DNA of 64,000 bases, from positions 62,001-126,000 of the forward strand of contig NZ_CP121017.1 in NCBI RefSeq assembly GCF_041468085.1, given 5' to 3'. This document shows, one piece after another, positions 16,717 through 25,529 of this stretch (position 1 is the first letter of the stretch; every line of letters starts with the position of its first letter). The stretch is from Tistrella mobilis (GTDB lineage Bacteria > Pseudomonadota > Alphaproteobacteria > Tistrellales > Tistrellaceae). A model generated the notes under the pieces. That model did no database searches. It was not told the origin of the DNA and worked only from the letters and a program-made list of their open reading frames with translations. The translations under genes and the position numbers were made by a program.

Positions 16717-18022
16717 GATCATCACCATCCTGATCGTCCTGGGGCTGCTGGCTCTGATGGCGATCGGCATCCCGCTCGGCGTCACCACGCTTACGGTGTC
16801 GCTGGTGACGGCGGTGCTCTATTTCGGTGAACGTGCCGGCTTCTTCATCGTTTCGGCCAATGTCACCGAGGTTCTGCACAAATACGAACTGATCGCCGTA
16901 CCGTTCTTCGTGTTCATGGCCAATGTGCTGGAGCGGTCGGGGATCGCGCATACGCTGTTCGAAAGCATGGCGATCCTGGGCGGGCGTTTCCGCGGCTCGG
17001 TCGCGGTGCAGACGACGGTGGTGGCCGTGGTCCTGGCCGCGATGAGCGGCATCATGGGCGGCGAGATCGTAATGCTGGGGCTGATTGCCCTGCCGCAGAT
17101 GCTGCGCCTCGGCTATGACCGCAAGATGTCGATCGGCATCATCTGTGCCGCCGGTGCGCTGGCGACCCTGATCCCGCCTTCGGTGGTGCTGATCGTCTAC
17201 GGGTTGGCCGCCCAGGTCTCGATCACGAAACTGTTCGCGGCTTCGGCTGTGCCGGGGCTGCTGCTCGCCTCTCTGTTCATCGCCTATGTGCTGGTGCGGG
17301 TGCGGCTCAACCCCTCGCTGGCGCCGATCTACGACATCCCCGAGACGGGCCTGCCCTTCGTGCAGCGCCTGCGCTTCCTGAACGGGGCCGTCCTGCCGGC
17401 CGTGCTGATCATGGCGGTGCTGGGGGTGATCTACAGCGGCGTCGCCACAGTGACCGAGGCGGCGGCAATCGGCGCGGTCGGCGCGCTGGTGGTCGCAGCC
17501 GTGCGGGGTGAACTTTCCTGGGCGATGACCCGCGACGCGATGCGGCGAACGGCGCTCACCGTCGGTTCGATCATCTGGCTGGTGCTGGGGGCGGTGTCGC
17601 TGATCGGCATCTACAACCGGATCGGTGGCGGCGACTTCCTGCGCGGCATGCTCACCTCGCTGGACATCGCGCCGATCTGGGTGATCGTGGTGATGATGGC
17701 GATCGTGATGGTGCTGGGCACCTTCCTTGAATGGATCGCCATCCTGTTCATCACCGTGCCGATCTTCGCACCCGTGGTTCAGGATCTGGGCTACGACCCG
17801 GTCTGGTTCGGCGTGCTGTTCGCGATGAACATCCAGATCTACTACCTGTCGCCGCCCTTCGGTCCGGCCTGTTTCTTTCTGAAATCGGTGGCGCCCAAGG
17901 ATGTCGAACTGCAGGAGATCTTCGCCGCGGTGATGCCGTTCATCGCCCTGCAGATCGTCGGCCTGCTGCTGGTGCTGGCCTTCCCCGACATCGCCCTCTG
18001 GCTACCCTCGCTGGTGGAATAA
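16706..18022 (+). CDS. TRAP transporter large permease (DctM family)
   Basis: 438 residues with about 12 hydrophobic spans. Family marks include YELIAVPFFVFMANVLERSG, the GxxxPPS-like ATLIPPSVVLIVYGL, and QIYYLSPPFGPACFFLKS near the C-terminus. It starts at GTG 16706 inside the end of the small-permease gene. As the Na+- or H+-driven channel subunit it transports the ligand handed over by DctP. Confidence 0.92.
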   Translation: MGIEIITILIVLGLLALMAIGIPLGVTTLTVSLVTAVLYFGERAGFFIVSANVTEVLHKYELIAVPFFVFMANVLERSGIAHTLFESMAILGGRFRGSVAVQTTVVAVVLAAMSGIMGGEIVMLGLIALPQMLRLGYDRKMSIGIICAAGALATLIPPSVVLIVYGLAAQVSITKLFAASAVPGLLLASLFIAYVLVRVRLNPSLAPIYDIPETGLPFVQRLRFLNGAVLPAVLIMAVLGVIYSGVATVTEAAAIGAVGALVVAAVRGELSWAMTRDAMRRTALTVGSIIWLVLGAVSLIGIYNRIGGGDFLRGMLTSLDIAPIWVIVVMMAIVMVLGTFLEWIAILFITVPIFAPVVQDLGYDPVWFGVLFAMNIQIYYLSPPFGPACFFLKSVAPKDVELQEIFAAVMPFIALQIVGLLLVLAFPDIALWLPSLVE

Positions 18023-18032
18023 GGAGGCATCG

Positions 18033-18197
18033 ATGCGACCCCACGACCCGATCCAGGATCAGGACGAGGCGGTGACCGCCGCCGCTTTCGCCGCGGAAGA
18101 AGCGGCCGAGGGCTTCGATTTCGGCAACTGGCCCGAAATCATCGGCGCCCTCGCCGCCGGCGCCCTCACCTGGCTGATCTTCGTCTTCACCGGATGA
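18033..18197 (+). CDS. 54-residue single-span membrane protein inside the TRAP/dehydratase operon
   Basis: Not recognised. ATG 18033 has AAGGAGG eight bases upstream, directly after the DctM stop, and the TGA overlaps the dehydratase ATG (ATGA). The N-terminal two thirds are acidic and Ala-rich (DQDEAVTAAAFAAEEAAEGF), then FGNWPEII leads into one hydrophobic segment (GALAAGALTWLIFVF, about residues 38-52) ending Thr-Gly. By charge, the acidic part should face the cytoplasm or, less likely, the periplasm. Strong translation signals and tight packing make it a probable real gene. It may be an extra subunit or stabiliser of the TRAP permease. Confidence 0.7.
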   Translation: MRPHDPIQDQDEAVTAAAFAAEEAAEGFDFGNWPEIIGALAAGALTWLIFVFTG

Positions 18198-19933
18198 CCC
18201 CCATGACCAGAACCTATGACGAGCTGCGTTCGGCGCGCTGGTTCGCGCCCGACAATTTCCGCGGCTTCGGGCACCGCTCCCGAACCCTGCAGATGGGCTA
18301 TGACGAGCAGGACTGGGTGGGCAAGCCGGTGGTGGCGATCCTGAACACCTGGTCCGACATCAATCCCTGCCACCAGCATTTCAGGCAGCGCGTCGACGAC
18401 GTGAAGCGCGGCGTGTTCCAGGCCGGCGGCTTCCCGATTGAGTTGCCGGCGCTGTCGGTCAGCGAGAATTACGTCAAGCCGACGACGATGCTCTATCGCA
18501 ACATGCTGGCGATGGAGACCGAAGAGCTGATCCGCTCTCACCCGGTCGACGGCGTGGTGCTGATGGGCGGCTGCGACAAGACCACCCCGGGTCTGGTGAT
18601 GGGCGCGATCTCGGCCGGGCTGCCGGCGATCTATCTGCCGGCGGGGCCGATGCTGCGCGGCAATTGGGAGGGGCGCACCTTGGGCTCCGGTTCGGATGCC
18701 TTCAAATACTGGGATGAGCGCCGCGCCGGCACCATCACCGAGGCGCAGTGGAAGGGCATGGAGCGGGGCATCGCGCGCTCCTACGGCCATTGCATGACCA
18801 TGGGTACGGCATCGACCATGACGGCGATCGCCGAGGCCCTGGGCCTGACCCTGCCGGGTGCCTCTTCCATCCCGGCGGCTGATTCCAATCACATCCGCAT
18901 GTCGGCGGAGTGCGGGCGGCGGATCGTCGGCATGATCTGGGAGGATCTGACCCCGGCAAAGATCCTGACCGCTGCGGCTTTCGACAATGCGGTGACGGTC
19001 GCCATGGCCACCGGCTGCTCGACCAATGCGGTGGTGCATCTGATCGCCATGGCCCGGCGGGCAGGGGTTGACCTCACCCTCGACGATCTGGACGCCAAAA
19101 GCCGGGTGACCCCGGTGATCGCCAATGTCCGCCCGGCCGGCTCCACCTATCTGATGGAGGATTTCTTCTATGCAGGTGGCCTGCGGGCGCTGATGGCGCG
19201 GCTGGGGGACCGGCTGCACCGCGATTGCCTGACCGTCACCGGCCGCAGGCTGGGCGAGGAGATCGAAGGTGCCGAGGTCTGGAACGACGACGTCATCCGC
19301 ACGGTCGACAATCCGATCTATCACGAGGGCTCGCTCGCCGTCCTGAAGGGCAATCTTGCCCCCGACGGTGCCGTGATCAAGCCGGTCGCCTGCGACCCGA
19401 AATTCCTGGTCCATGAAGGGCCGGCCATGGTCTTCGACAGCTATCCCGAACTGAAGGAGAAGCTGGACGACGAGGACTGGGACATCACGCCCGATGCCGT
19501 GCTGGTGCTACGCAATGCCGGCCCCAAGGGCGGGCCGGGCATGCCCGAATGGGGCATGATCCCGATGCCCAGGGCGCTGCTGAAGCAGGGCTGCCGCGAT
19601 ATGGTGCGGCTGTCGGACGCCCGGATGTCGGGGACGTCGTTCGGTGCCTGCGTGCTGCATGTGGCGCCGGAATCCTATGTCGGCGGGCCGCTCGCTTTGC
19701 TGCGGACCGGCGATATCGTGCGCCTCGACGTGCCCGGCCGCCGGTTGGACATGCTGGTCGAGGATGACGAGATCGCCCGGCGCCGGGCGGCCTGGACTCC
19801 GCCGCCGCCGCGCTTCCATCGCGGCTGGGGCTGGATGTTCACCAATCACATTCAGCAGGCCGATAAGGGTTGCGATTTCGACTATCTGGAAACGTCCTTC
19901 GGGGCGCCCGTCGACGAACCCGTGATCTATTGA
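18194..19933 (+). CDS. IlvD/Edd-family sugar-acid dehydratase
   Basis: 579 residues; M4 at 18203 is an alternative start. The family's three iron-sulfur cysteines are present (C59 in NPCHQHF, C127 in MGGCDKTTPG, C200 in GHCMTMGTAST), as is the catalytic-Ser region MSGTSFGACVLHVAPE. Length and segments such as SENYVKPTTMLYRN and EGRTLGSGSDAFKYWDE resemble aldonate dehydratases (arabinonate, xylonate, galactonate types) more than branched-chain dihydroxyacid dehydratase. Expected reaction: aldonate to 2-keto-3-deoxy sugar acid, in the cytoplasm. The neighbours (TRAP importer, RraA-like protein) support catabolism. Which sugar acid is unknown. Confidence 0.88.
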   Translation: MTPMTRTYDELRSARWFAPDNFRGFGHRSRTLQMGYDEQDWVGKPVVAILNTWSDINPCHQHFRQRVDDVKRGVFQAGGFPIELPALSVSENYVKPTTMLYRNMLAMETEELIRSHPVDGVVLMGGCDKTTPGLVMGAISAGLPAIYLPAGPMLRGNWEGRTLGSGSDAFKYWDERRAGTITEAQWKGMERGIARSYGHCMTMGTASTMTAIAEALGLTLPGASSIPAADSNHIRMSAECGRRIVGMIWEDLTPAKILTAAAFDNAVTVAMATGCSTNAVVHLIAMARRAGVDLTLDDLDAKSRVTPVIANVRPAGSTYLMEDFFYAGGLRALMARLGDRLHRDCLTVTGRRLGEEIEGAEVWNDDVIRTVDNPIYHEGSLAVLKGNLAPDGAVIKPVACDPKFLVHEGPAMVFDSYPELKEKLDDEDWDITPDAVLVLRNAGPKGGPGMPEWGMIPMPRALLKQGCRDMVRLSDARMSGTSFGACVLHVAPESYVGGPLALLRTGDIVRLDVPGRRLDMLVEDDEIARRRAAWTPPPPRFHRGWGWMFTNHIQQADKGCDFDYLETSFGAPVDEPVIY

Positions 19934-19947
19934 AGGCAGGCCGTCAG

Positions 19948-20673
19948 ATGACCGGATATCCGTTGAAGGACGAGACACGCGCGAAGCTTGCCCGTGTCTC
20001 GACCGCTTCGCTCGCGACCGCGCTGTTCAAGCGCGGCCTGCGCAACCAGTTCATTCAGGGAGCATTGCCAGTGGCCTGGAAGGGCCTGACCATGGTCGGC
20101 CCGGCCTTCACGCTCCGCTACATTCCCGCCCGGGAGGATCGCAACCCGATCACGGTCTTCCGCGATCCGGAGCACAGGCAGCGTGTGGCGGTGGAGACCT
20201 GCCCGCCGGGCCATGTGCTGGTGATCGATGCCCGCAAGGATGCGCGCGCCGCATCGGCCGGCTCGATCCTGGTCACCCGGCTCCAGATGCGCGGCTGCGC
20301 CGGCATCGTCACCGATGGCGGTTTCCGGGACGCCGAGGGCATCGGCCGGCTGGATATGCCGGCCTATCATGCCCGTCCCTCGGCACCCACCAACCTGACT
20401 TTGCACGAAGCGATCGAGATCGACGGGCCGATCGCCTGCGGCGACGTCGCGGTCTTCCCCGGCGACGTGCTGGTCGGTGATGCCGATGGGGTGATGGTGA
20501 TCCCGGCCCATCTTGCCGACGAGCTGGCGGAGGAATCCACGGCCATGGAGAGCTACGAGGATTTCGTGCTGGAGCGGGTGAAGGCGGGGGCGGCGATCAT
20601 CGGCCTCTATCCGGCGACGAAACAGGACTCACTCGATGCCTATGAAATCTGGCGGCAGACGACCGGGCGGTGA
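19948..20673 (+). CDS. RraA-like / HMG-aldolase-fold protein
   Basis: 241 residues from ATG 19948. The RraA/MenG fold is shown by MRGCAGIVTDGGFRDAEGI, with the conserved Asp-Gly and Arg-Asp used for metal and substrate in the aldolase relatives, and VFPGDVLVGDADGVMVIPAH. The fold is shared by the RNase E regulator RraA and by 4-hydroxy-4-methyl-2-oxoglutarate/oxaloacetate aldolases. In a dehydratase operon a role on a 2-keto acid is far more likely than RNase regulation. It is 14 bases after the dehydratase. Confidence 0.85.
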   Translation: MTGYPLKDETRAKLARVSTASLATALFKRGLRNQFIQGALPVAWKGLTMVGPAFTLRYIPAREDRNPITVFRDPEHRQRVAVETCPPGHVLVIDARKDARAASAGSILVTRLQMRGCAGIVTDGGFRDAEGIGRLDMPAYHARPSAPTNLTLHEAIEIDGPIACGDVAVFPGDVLVGDADGVMVIPAHLADELAEESTAMESYEDFVLERVKAGAAIIGLYPATKQDSLDAYEIWRQTTGR

Positions 20674-20708
20674 GCCCGGCTGGTGCCCCGGCCCTCATCC
20701 ATTCCCTC

Positions 20709-20744
20709 AAAAAAACGCGGGGCGCGGCCCTGGGCCGGCCCCGC
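20709..20744 (-). terminator. Intrinsic terminator of the HAAT/CoA-ligase operon
   Basis: Leftward, a GC hairpin (arms CGCGGGGC 20716-20723 and GCCCCGCG 20737-20744, with inner pairing of CGGCCC with GGGCCG) is followed by seven T's (A's at 20709-20715 on the plus strand). It lies about 60 bases after the last gene of the leftward operon. The hairpin may also slow rightward transcription from the RraA-like gene. Confidence 0.9.
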
Positions 20745-20802
20745 GAGATGGGCCGCGGGAGGATGGAAAGGAAGGCTCACTCAATTCGGATACGAGCCCG
20801 CT

Positions 20803-22044
20803 TCAATCATAGACGCGGGCATCCTCAATGACTTTGCCGTCACCGGGCAGGGCGCCTGGGGTTACCAGCTCCACCTCGGCGCGCAGATTGGCCGCCGTAC
20901 GGAAAGCATCGGCCAGCCGGCCGGCGAGGCCGGCGGCATCGACTTCGGGCACCTCGCAGCGCAGGACAGCCGTGTCCCGGCCTTCGGGGTTGGTGACCAC
21001 CAGCCGTGCGCGCGAGACGCCGCCCACCGCCTTCAGCGCCTGGGCGACCTGCCCCGGATGGACGAACATGCCGCGGATCTTGGTGGTCTGGTCTGCCCGG
21101 CCCAGCCATCCGCGCAGACGCATTCCCGTGCGGCCGCAAGGGCTGGTGCCGGCCATGAAAGCTGAAAGGTCGCCGGTGGCGAAGCGGATCAGCGGATAGG
21201 TGCCGCTGAAGGTCGTGACGACCACCTCGCCGATCTCGCCCTCCGGGACCGGATCGCCGGTGCCGGGGCGGACGATCTCGACGATCAGATCCTCGTCCAG
21301 AATCATGCCTTCCGAGGCCGGTCCCTCATAGGCGATCTGGCCCAGATCCGCCGTGCCGTAGACCTGGCCCACCGTCACGCCGCGCCGGCCCAGTTCCTGC
21401 CGCAGCGTCTGGGTGAGCGCTTCACCGGTGACCAGGGCCTTGGTGATGGTGACGGCTTGCCCGGCCTCTTCCTGCCGCTCCAGCAGCAGCTTCAGGAAGG
21501 AAGGCATGCCGGTGAAGGCGGTGGGCTTCAGTTGGGCGATGGCCGCCAGCTGTTGCTCGGTATTGCCGCCGCCGGCCGGGATCACCGCGCAGCCGACGGC
21601 CCGGGCGCCGGTGTCGAACATCCAGCCGCCGGGTGTGAAGTGGTAGGCGAGCGTGTTGTGCACCACGTCTCCGGGTCGGAAACCCGCTGCCCAGCAGGCG
21701 CGGGCAAAGCGGAACGGATCCGGCCCCGAGCCCTGGGGATCGTAGATCGGCCCGGGGGACATGAAGAGATGGGCGAGTTCCCCCGGCGCCTCGGCGTTGA
21801 GACCGCCGAAAGGCGGTTCCGCCGCCTGGCGCGAGGTCAGTTCGGACTTGCGCAGCACGGGCAGCGTGGCTAGGGCTGTGCGATCCCGGATTGCGGGGGC
21901 GTCCACCCCGGCCAGCAGCCGGGCCATGGCCGGGGCTTTGGCTTTGGCGAGGGCGATCTGCGCCGGCAGCCGTGCGAACAGTCCCGCCTCCCGCCGCTCG
22001 GGATCCATGGTCTCACGGTCGTCGTAATGGATGCTGTCGGTCAT
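20803..22044 (-). CDS. Phenylacetate-CoA ligase-like AMP-forming ligase
   Basis: 413 residues of the PaaK branch of the adenylate-forming enzymes: YHFTPGGWMFDTGARAVG, KPTAFTGMPSFLKLLLE, VYGTADLGQIAYE (adenylate-binding A5-like motif), YPLIRFATGDLSAFM and GRADQTTKIRGMFVHPGQV (hinge and C-terminal domain). It should convert an aromatic or other carboxylic acid to its CoA thioester with ATP. It is the last gene of the HAAT operon, so the substrate is probably what the transporter brings in. Confidence 0.85.
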   Translation of the reverse strand: MTDSIHYDDRETMDPERREAGLFARLPAQIALAKAKAPAMARLLAGVDAPAIRDRTALATLPVLRKSELTSRQAAEPPFGGLNAEAPGELAHLFMSPGPIYDPQGSGPDPFRFARACWAAGFRPGDVVHNTLAYHFTPGGWMFDTGARAVGCAVIPAGGGNTEQQLAAIAQLKPTAFTGMPSFLKLLLERQEEAGQAVTITKALVTGEALTQTLRQELGRRGVTVGQVYGTADLGQIAYEGPASEGMILDEDLIVEIVRPGTGDPVPEGEIGEVVVTTFSGTYPLIRFATGDLSAFMAGTSPCGRTGMRLRGWLGRADQTTKIRGMFVHPGQVAQALKAVGGVSRARLVVTNPEGRDTAVLRCEVPEVDAAGLAGRLADAFRTAANLRAEVELVTPGALPGDGKVIEDARVYD

Positions 22045-22112
22045 CGTCCTGTACCGGATGCGGGGGCGGCGGGCGCCCGTCGGTGTCTGGTTGCGGGAGA
22101 GGTGGCCGGCGA

Positions 22113-22970
22113 TCAGAGCCAGCGCTTGCGGCGCTTGAACGACTTGATCGATTTGAACGACTTGCGTTCACCGCCACCGGTGCCGAGATAGAATTCCTTC
22201 ACGTCCTCGTTGCCCATCAAATCGTCGCGGCTGCCGTCGAGCACGATCTTGCCGTTCTCCATGATGTAGCCGTAGGAAGCGTGCTTGAGGGCCTGACGGG
22301 CATTCTGCTCGACCAGCAGAATGGTCATGCCCTGCTCTTCATTGATCTGTTTGATGATCGAGAAGACTTCTTTCACAAGCAGTGGCGACAGACCCATGGA
22401 CGGCTCATCCATCAGGATCAGCTTGGGGCGTGCCATCATCGCGCGGCCGATCGCCAGCATCTGTTGCTCGCCGCCCGAAAGATAACCGGAAAGCCCGGTC
22501 CGCTCCTTGAGGCGTGGGAAGTAGTGATAGACCATTTCGATATCGGCCTTTACCCCGCTGTCACGGCGGGTATAGGCCCCCAGGCGCAGATTTTCGGCGA
22601 CGGTCATGTCTTCGACCACACGCCGGCCCTCCATTACCTGGAACAGGCCGCGCTTGACGATTTCCTGGGGCTCAAGTCCGCTGATCTTCTCGCCCATGAA
22701 GGTAACGTCACCACGGGTGATCTCGCCATCCTCGCTCTTGAGCAGACCTGATATGGCCTTCAGCGTGGTCGATTTGCCGGCGCCGTTGGCGCCGAGCAGG
22801 GTCACGATCTGGCCCTGGGGCACGTTCAGGCTCACGCCGTGCAGCACCAGGATCACGTCGTTGTAGACGACCTCGATGTTGTTGACGGTCAGGATCGGCT
22901 CGGCTTCCGCAGCGGGGCGGGTGCCGGTGCCGGGCCGGGGGCCGGATGTGGCGGTCTGGGTCATCGACAT
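22113..22970 (-). CDS. LivF-type HAAT transporter ATPase
   Basis: 285 residues. Walker A GANGAGKST, signature LSGGEQQMLAIGRAM, Walker B LILMDEPSMGLSP and switch His region LVEQNARQALKHA are intact, the LivF set. An N-terminal extension of about 25 residues (Pro/Thr/Gly-rich) and a C-terminal basic tail (RKSFKSIKSFKRRKRWL) are added. That basic tail is characteristic of the HAAT subgroup linked to acyl-CoA ligases rather than to leucine uptake (impression from the family, not searched). ATG 22970 or ATG 22964 may be used. Confidence 0.9.
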   Translation of the reverse strand: MSMTQTATSGPRPGTGTRPAAEAEPILTVNNIEVVYNDVILVLHGVSLNVPQGQIVTLLGANGAGKSTTLKAISGLLKSEDGEITRGDVTFMGEKISGLEPQEIVKRGLFQVMEGRRVVEDMTVAENLRLGAYTRRDSGVKADIEMVYHYFPRLKERTGLSGYLSGGEQQMLAIGRAMMARPKLILMDEPSMGLSPLLVKEVFSIIKQINEEQGMTILLVEQNARQALKHASYGYIMENGKIVLDGSRDDLMGNEDVKEFYLGTGGGERKSFKSIKSFKRRKRWL

Positions 22971-23058
22971 GCGAGGTCTCGTGCAGGAAAGAGTGGTCGG
23001 GTCGGGAAGAGGGGAGGACCCGTCCGCCGCGGCGACGCGGCAGACAGGTCCCGTCGGA

Positions 23059-24291
23059 TCACCAGCCCAGCCACTCGGGACGGCGGTCGATCCGGGTTTC
23101 GGCCAGGCGGTTCATGGCGAACTTCCCGTCCTTCACCTCACCCTGATAGACATACATGTCGATCGTCCCGCGATGGTCCTCGGGCGTCCAGGTGGAGGGG
23201 AAGCACACGCCTTCCAGGCCGGCTGGCACCCAGTCGGTCTTCTGGTACATGCCCTGCTTGATGTTCGGCCCGGTGACGCCGCCATTCTTGTCGGCCCACT
23301 CCATGGCCTCCTTCATATAGAAGGCGGTGCAGACGCCGCGGACATAGTGGACCGCGCGATAGCCGTCACCGCCGGCGATCTCGTGCACCAGTTTCATGCC
23401 CGGGGCATCATCCTGCCAGGTGGCGGAGCCCACCACCCAGACCACGCCGTTGGCGGCCGAACCGGCGGCTTCGGCGGCGCTCTCGTCGAAGCCCCAGATA
23501 TTGGCCATGAACTGGGCGTCGACGCCGACGGTCTCGCAGCTCTTCAGCAGCGAGATGTTGGAGCCGGCAGTGTTGCCCAGATAGGCATAGTTGGCGCCGG
23601 ATTCCTTCAGCGTCAGGCACTGCGCCTTGAAGTCGGCCGGAGCCAGCGAGTACTGGATCGCCGGCAGGATGTCGAAGCCCAACTCCTTGGCGTATTCCTC
23701 ACCCGCCTTGCGGGCGGCATTCGGATACGGGTGATTGTCACCCATATGAACGTATTTGGGCTTGCCTTCCTTGCCCTGCTTCTTCCAGTCCTCAGCCGCC
23801 CACTGCAGCATGCCGCGCAGCGCATCGGAATAGGACACGTTGTAGAAGAAGTTGTAGGGGGCCGGTGCCTTGACGACATTGGACTTGCCGGTCGGATCGG
23901 TCAGATGGGCGGAGTAGGAGCCCGAAAAATAGGGCATCTCGTCCTTGGCCAGGAAGCCGACCAGAGCTTCGGTATCCGCAGTACCCCAGCCGGCGATTGC
24001 GACCGCACCGAATTCCGACACCCAGCGCTTGTAGGCGGCGATGGCACGCGGCGCCTGATAGGAATAGTCGACGGTATCGAGGGTGATCTTCTTGCCGTTG
24101 ATGCCGCCATGGGCGTTGATCCAGTTGAAGGCGTCGATCTTGCCTTCCGAGAACGGCTTGCTGACCGTCGAGGTCGCACCGGTGTAGTCCACCAGATTGC
24201 CGATCTTGATGTCGTCGGCCGCGATCGCCGCCGAGGCGGTGCCGGCGACCAGGATGGCGGCGAACGCGCCGGTCAGAGTCTTCCTGGACAT
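23059..24291 (-). CDS. HAAT periplasmic substrate-binding protein
   Basis: 410 residues from ATG 24291 (GGGAGAG upstream). A signal peptide ends near ASAAIAA (about residue 24), followed by the type I periplasmic binding fold: IKIGNLVDYTGATSTVSKPF, DAFNWINAHGGINGKKI and QYSLAPADFKAQCLTLKESG. Ligand unknown; the two CoA ligases in the operon point to a carboxylic acid rather than leucine. Three Cys residues in the mature part (in QCLTL, KSCETV and RGVCTAF) and a fourth in GVCFPS could form disulfides. Confidence 0.9.
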   Translation of the reverse strand: MSRKTLTGAFAAILVAGTASAAIAADDIKIGNLVDYTGATSTVSKPFSEGKIDAFNWINAHGGINGKKITLDTVDYSYQAPRAIAAYKRWVSEFGAVAIAGWGTADTEALVGFLAKDEMPYFSGSYSAHLTDPTGKSNVVKAPAPYNFFYNVSYSDALRGMLQWAAEDWKKQGKEGKPKYVHMGDNHPYPNAARKAGEEYAKELGFDILPAIQYSLAPADFKAQCLTLKESGANYAYLGNTAGSNISLLKSCETVGVDAQFMANIWGFDESAAEAAGSAANGVVWVVGSATWQDDAPGMKLVHEIAGGDGYRAVHYVRGVCTAFYMKEAMEWADKNGGVTGPNIKQGMYQKTDWVPAGLEGVCFPSTWTPEDHRGTIDMYVYQGEVKDGKFAMNRLAETRIDRRPEWLGW

Positions 24292-24336
24292 GTGTCTCTC
24301 CCTGAAGAAGCGGAATGCTTCGTTCTTGTCTTCAGT

Positions 24337-24441
24337 CGCAGCCGTTGTCGGCTGCGGATGGGGCGGGCGGGGTGCATGCACGCAGGGCGCGAGATCCGGG
24401 CCCGCCGGGGCCGGGTCCCGTCGCGGCCGGGGCCGCGACGG
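24337..24441 (-). promoter_or_regulatory. Two strong hairpins between LivM-type and binding-protein genes
   Basis: CCGTCGCGGCC (24418-24428) pairs with GGCCGCGACGG (24431-24441), just 8 bases after the permease stop. CGCAGCCG (24337-24344) pairs with CGGCTGCG (24349-24356) nearer the binding-protein start. No T-run follows, so they are not standard terminators. They may protect the 5' end of a processed binding-protein mRNA and so raise its level. Confidence 0.55.
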
Positions 24442-24448
24442 CAACGGG

Positions 24449-25519
24449 TCAGTACGAGAACGGATAGAGTTTCCAGTAGGCCTTGATCTGCCGCCAGCGA
24501 TGGGCGAGCCCGTCGGGTTCGAAGATCAGGAACAGGACGATGACCAGACCGATCGCAGCCTCCTTGAGGAAGGCGACATTGGTCATGAACGAGGCGCCGA
24601 TCAGTCCGGCACCGTTCATGGCCGACACGACACCTTCCAGAACCTCGGGCAACAGCACCATGAAAGCGGTGCCCATCAGTGTGCCCATCACCGAGCCGAG
24701 GCCGCCGATGATGATCATGCCCAGGAACTGGATCGACAGCAGGATGGTGAAGCTTTCGACCGAGACGAAGCCCAGATAGTGGCCGTAGAGCGCGCCCGCG
24801 ATGCCGGCATAGAACGAGCTGACACCGAAGGACATGAGCCGGTACTTGGTGAGGTTGACGCCCATCACCTCGGCCGAGAGGTAGTGGTCGCGCACCGCCA
24901 CGAAGGCCCGGCCATCGCGGGAGCGCAGCATGTTGGTGGCCAGCAGGAAGCAGATCACCATGAAGACGAGCGCCACGTAGTAGAAGTTGTGCTCGCCATA
25001 GGCTTCCCAGCCGAACAGCGAGAAGGACTGGGCGAGTGCACCCGCCGAACCGCCGGTGAAGAAGTCCGCCCGCGAGAAGAAATCCTGCAGGATGAACTGC
25101 GAAGCCAGCGTCGCGATCGCGAGATAGAGACCTTTGATCCGCGCTGCCGGGATGCCGACGATCAGGCCGACCGCCGTGGTCATGAGCCCGGCGAGCGGGA
25201 TGGCGAGCACCACCGGTACACCATAGGTGTTGTTGAGGAAGGCAGACGAGAAGGCGCCGAAGCCGAAGAAGGCGGCATGGCCGAGCGAGATCTGGCCCGT
25301 GAAGCCGACCAGGATGTTCAGGCCGAGGGCGGCGATGCCGTAGATGGCGATCGTGATCGCCAGATTCATATGGTACTGGCTGGCGATCAGCGGAAAGAGT
25401 GCTGCGAGGATCAGCCCCAGGATCGCGAAGTTCCGCGACCACTTTGTCGGGAAGATCGTGGTGTCCTTGGCGTAGGAGGTCCGGTAGTCGCCGCAGGGGC
25501 GGAGGGACATGCTGCTCAT
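24449..25519 (-). CDS. LivM-type HAAT transporter permease
   Basis: 356 residues with about ten hydrophobic spans. Signatures: GLNILVGFTGQISLGHAAFF, GIPAARIKGLYLAIATLAS, RDHYLSAEVMGVNLTKYRLM (EAA-like loop) and IIIGGLGSVMGTLMGTAF. It is one of two membrane subunits of the importer. The N-terminal about 30 residues (CGDYRTSYAKDTTIFPTK) are a cytoplasmic extension typical of the acyl-CoA-ligase-linked HAAT subgroup. Confidence 0.9.
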   Translation of the reverse strand: MSSMSLRPCGDYRTSYAKDTTIFPTKWSRNFAILGLILAALFPLIASQYHMNLAITIAIYGIAALGLNILVGFTGQISLGHAAFFGFGAFSSAFLNNTYGVPVVLAIPLAGLMTTAVGLIVGIPAARIKGLYLAIATLASQFILQDFFSRADFFTGGSAGALAQSFSLFGWEAYGEHNFYYVALVFMVICFLLATNMLRSRDGRAFVAVRDHYLSAEVMGVNLTKYRLMSFGVSSFYAGIAGALYGHYLGFVSVESFTILLSIQFLGMIIIGGLGSVMGTLMGTAFMVLLPEVLEGVVSAMNGAGLIGASFMTNVAFLKEAAIGLVIVLFLIFEPDGLAHRWRQIKAYWKLYPFSY

Positions 25520-25529
25520 GGATCCGGCC

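Noticed and set aside
18194-19933. Branched-chain IlvD (dihydroxyacid dehydratase)
   Set aside because: Context (TRAP, GntR/FCD, RraA-like) and family segments favour an aldonate dehydratase, though the fold is shared.
19948-20673. RNase E inhibitor RraA proper
   Set aside because: Shares the fold, but operon context with a dehydratase and importer points to a small-molecule enzyme.
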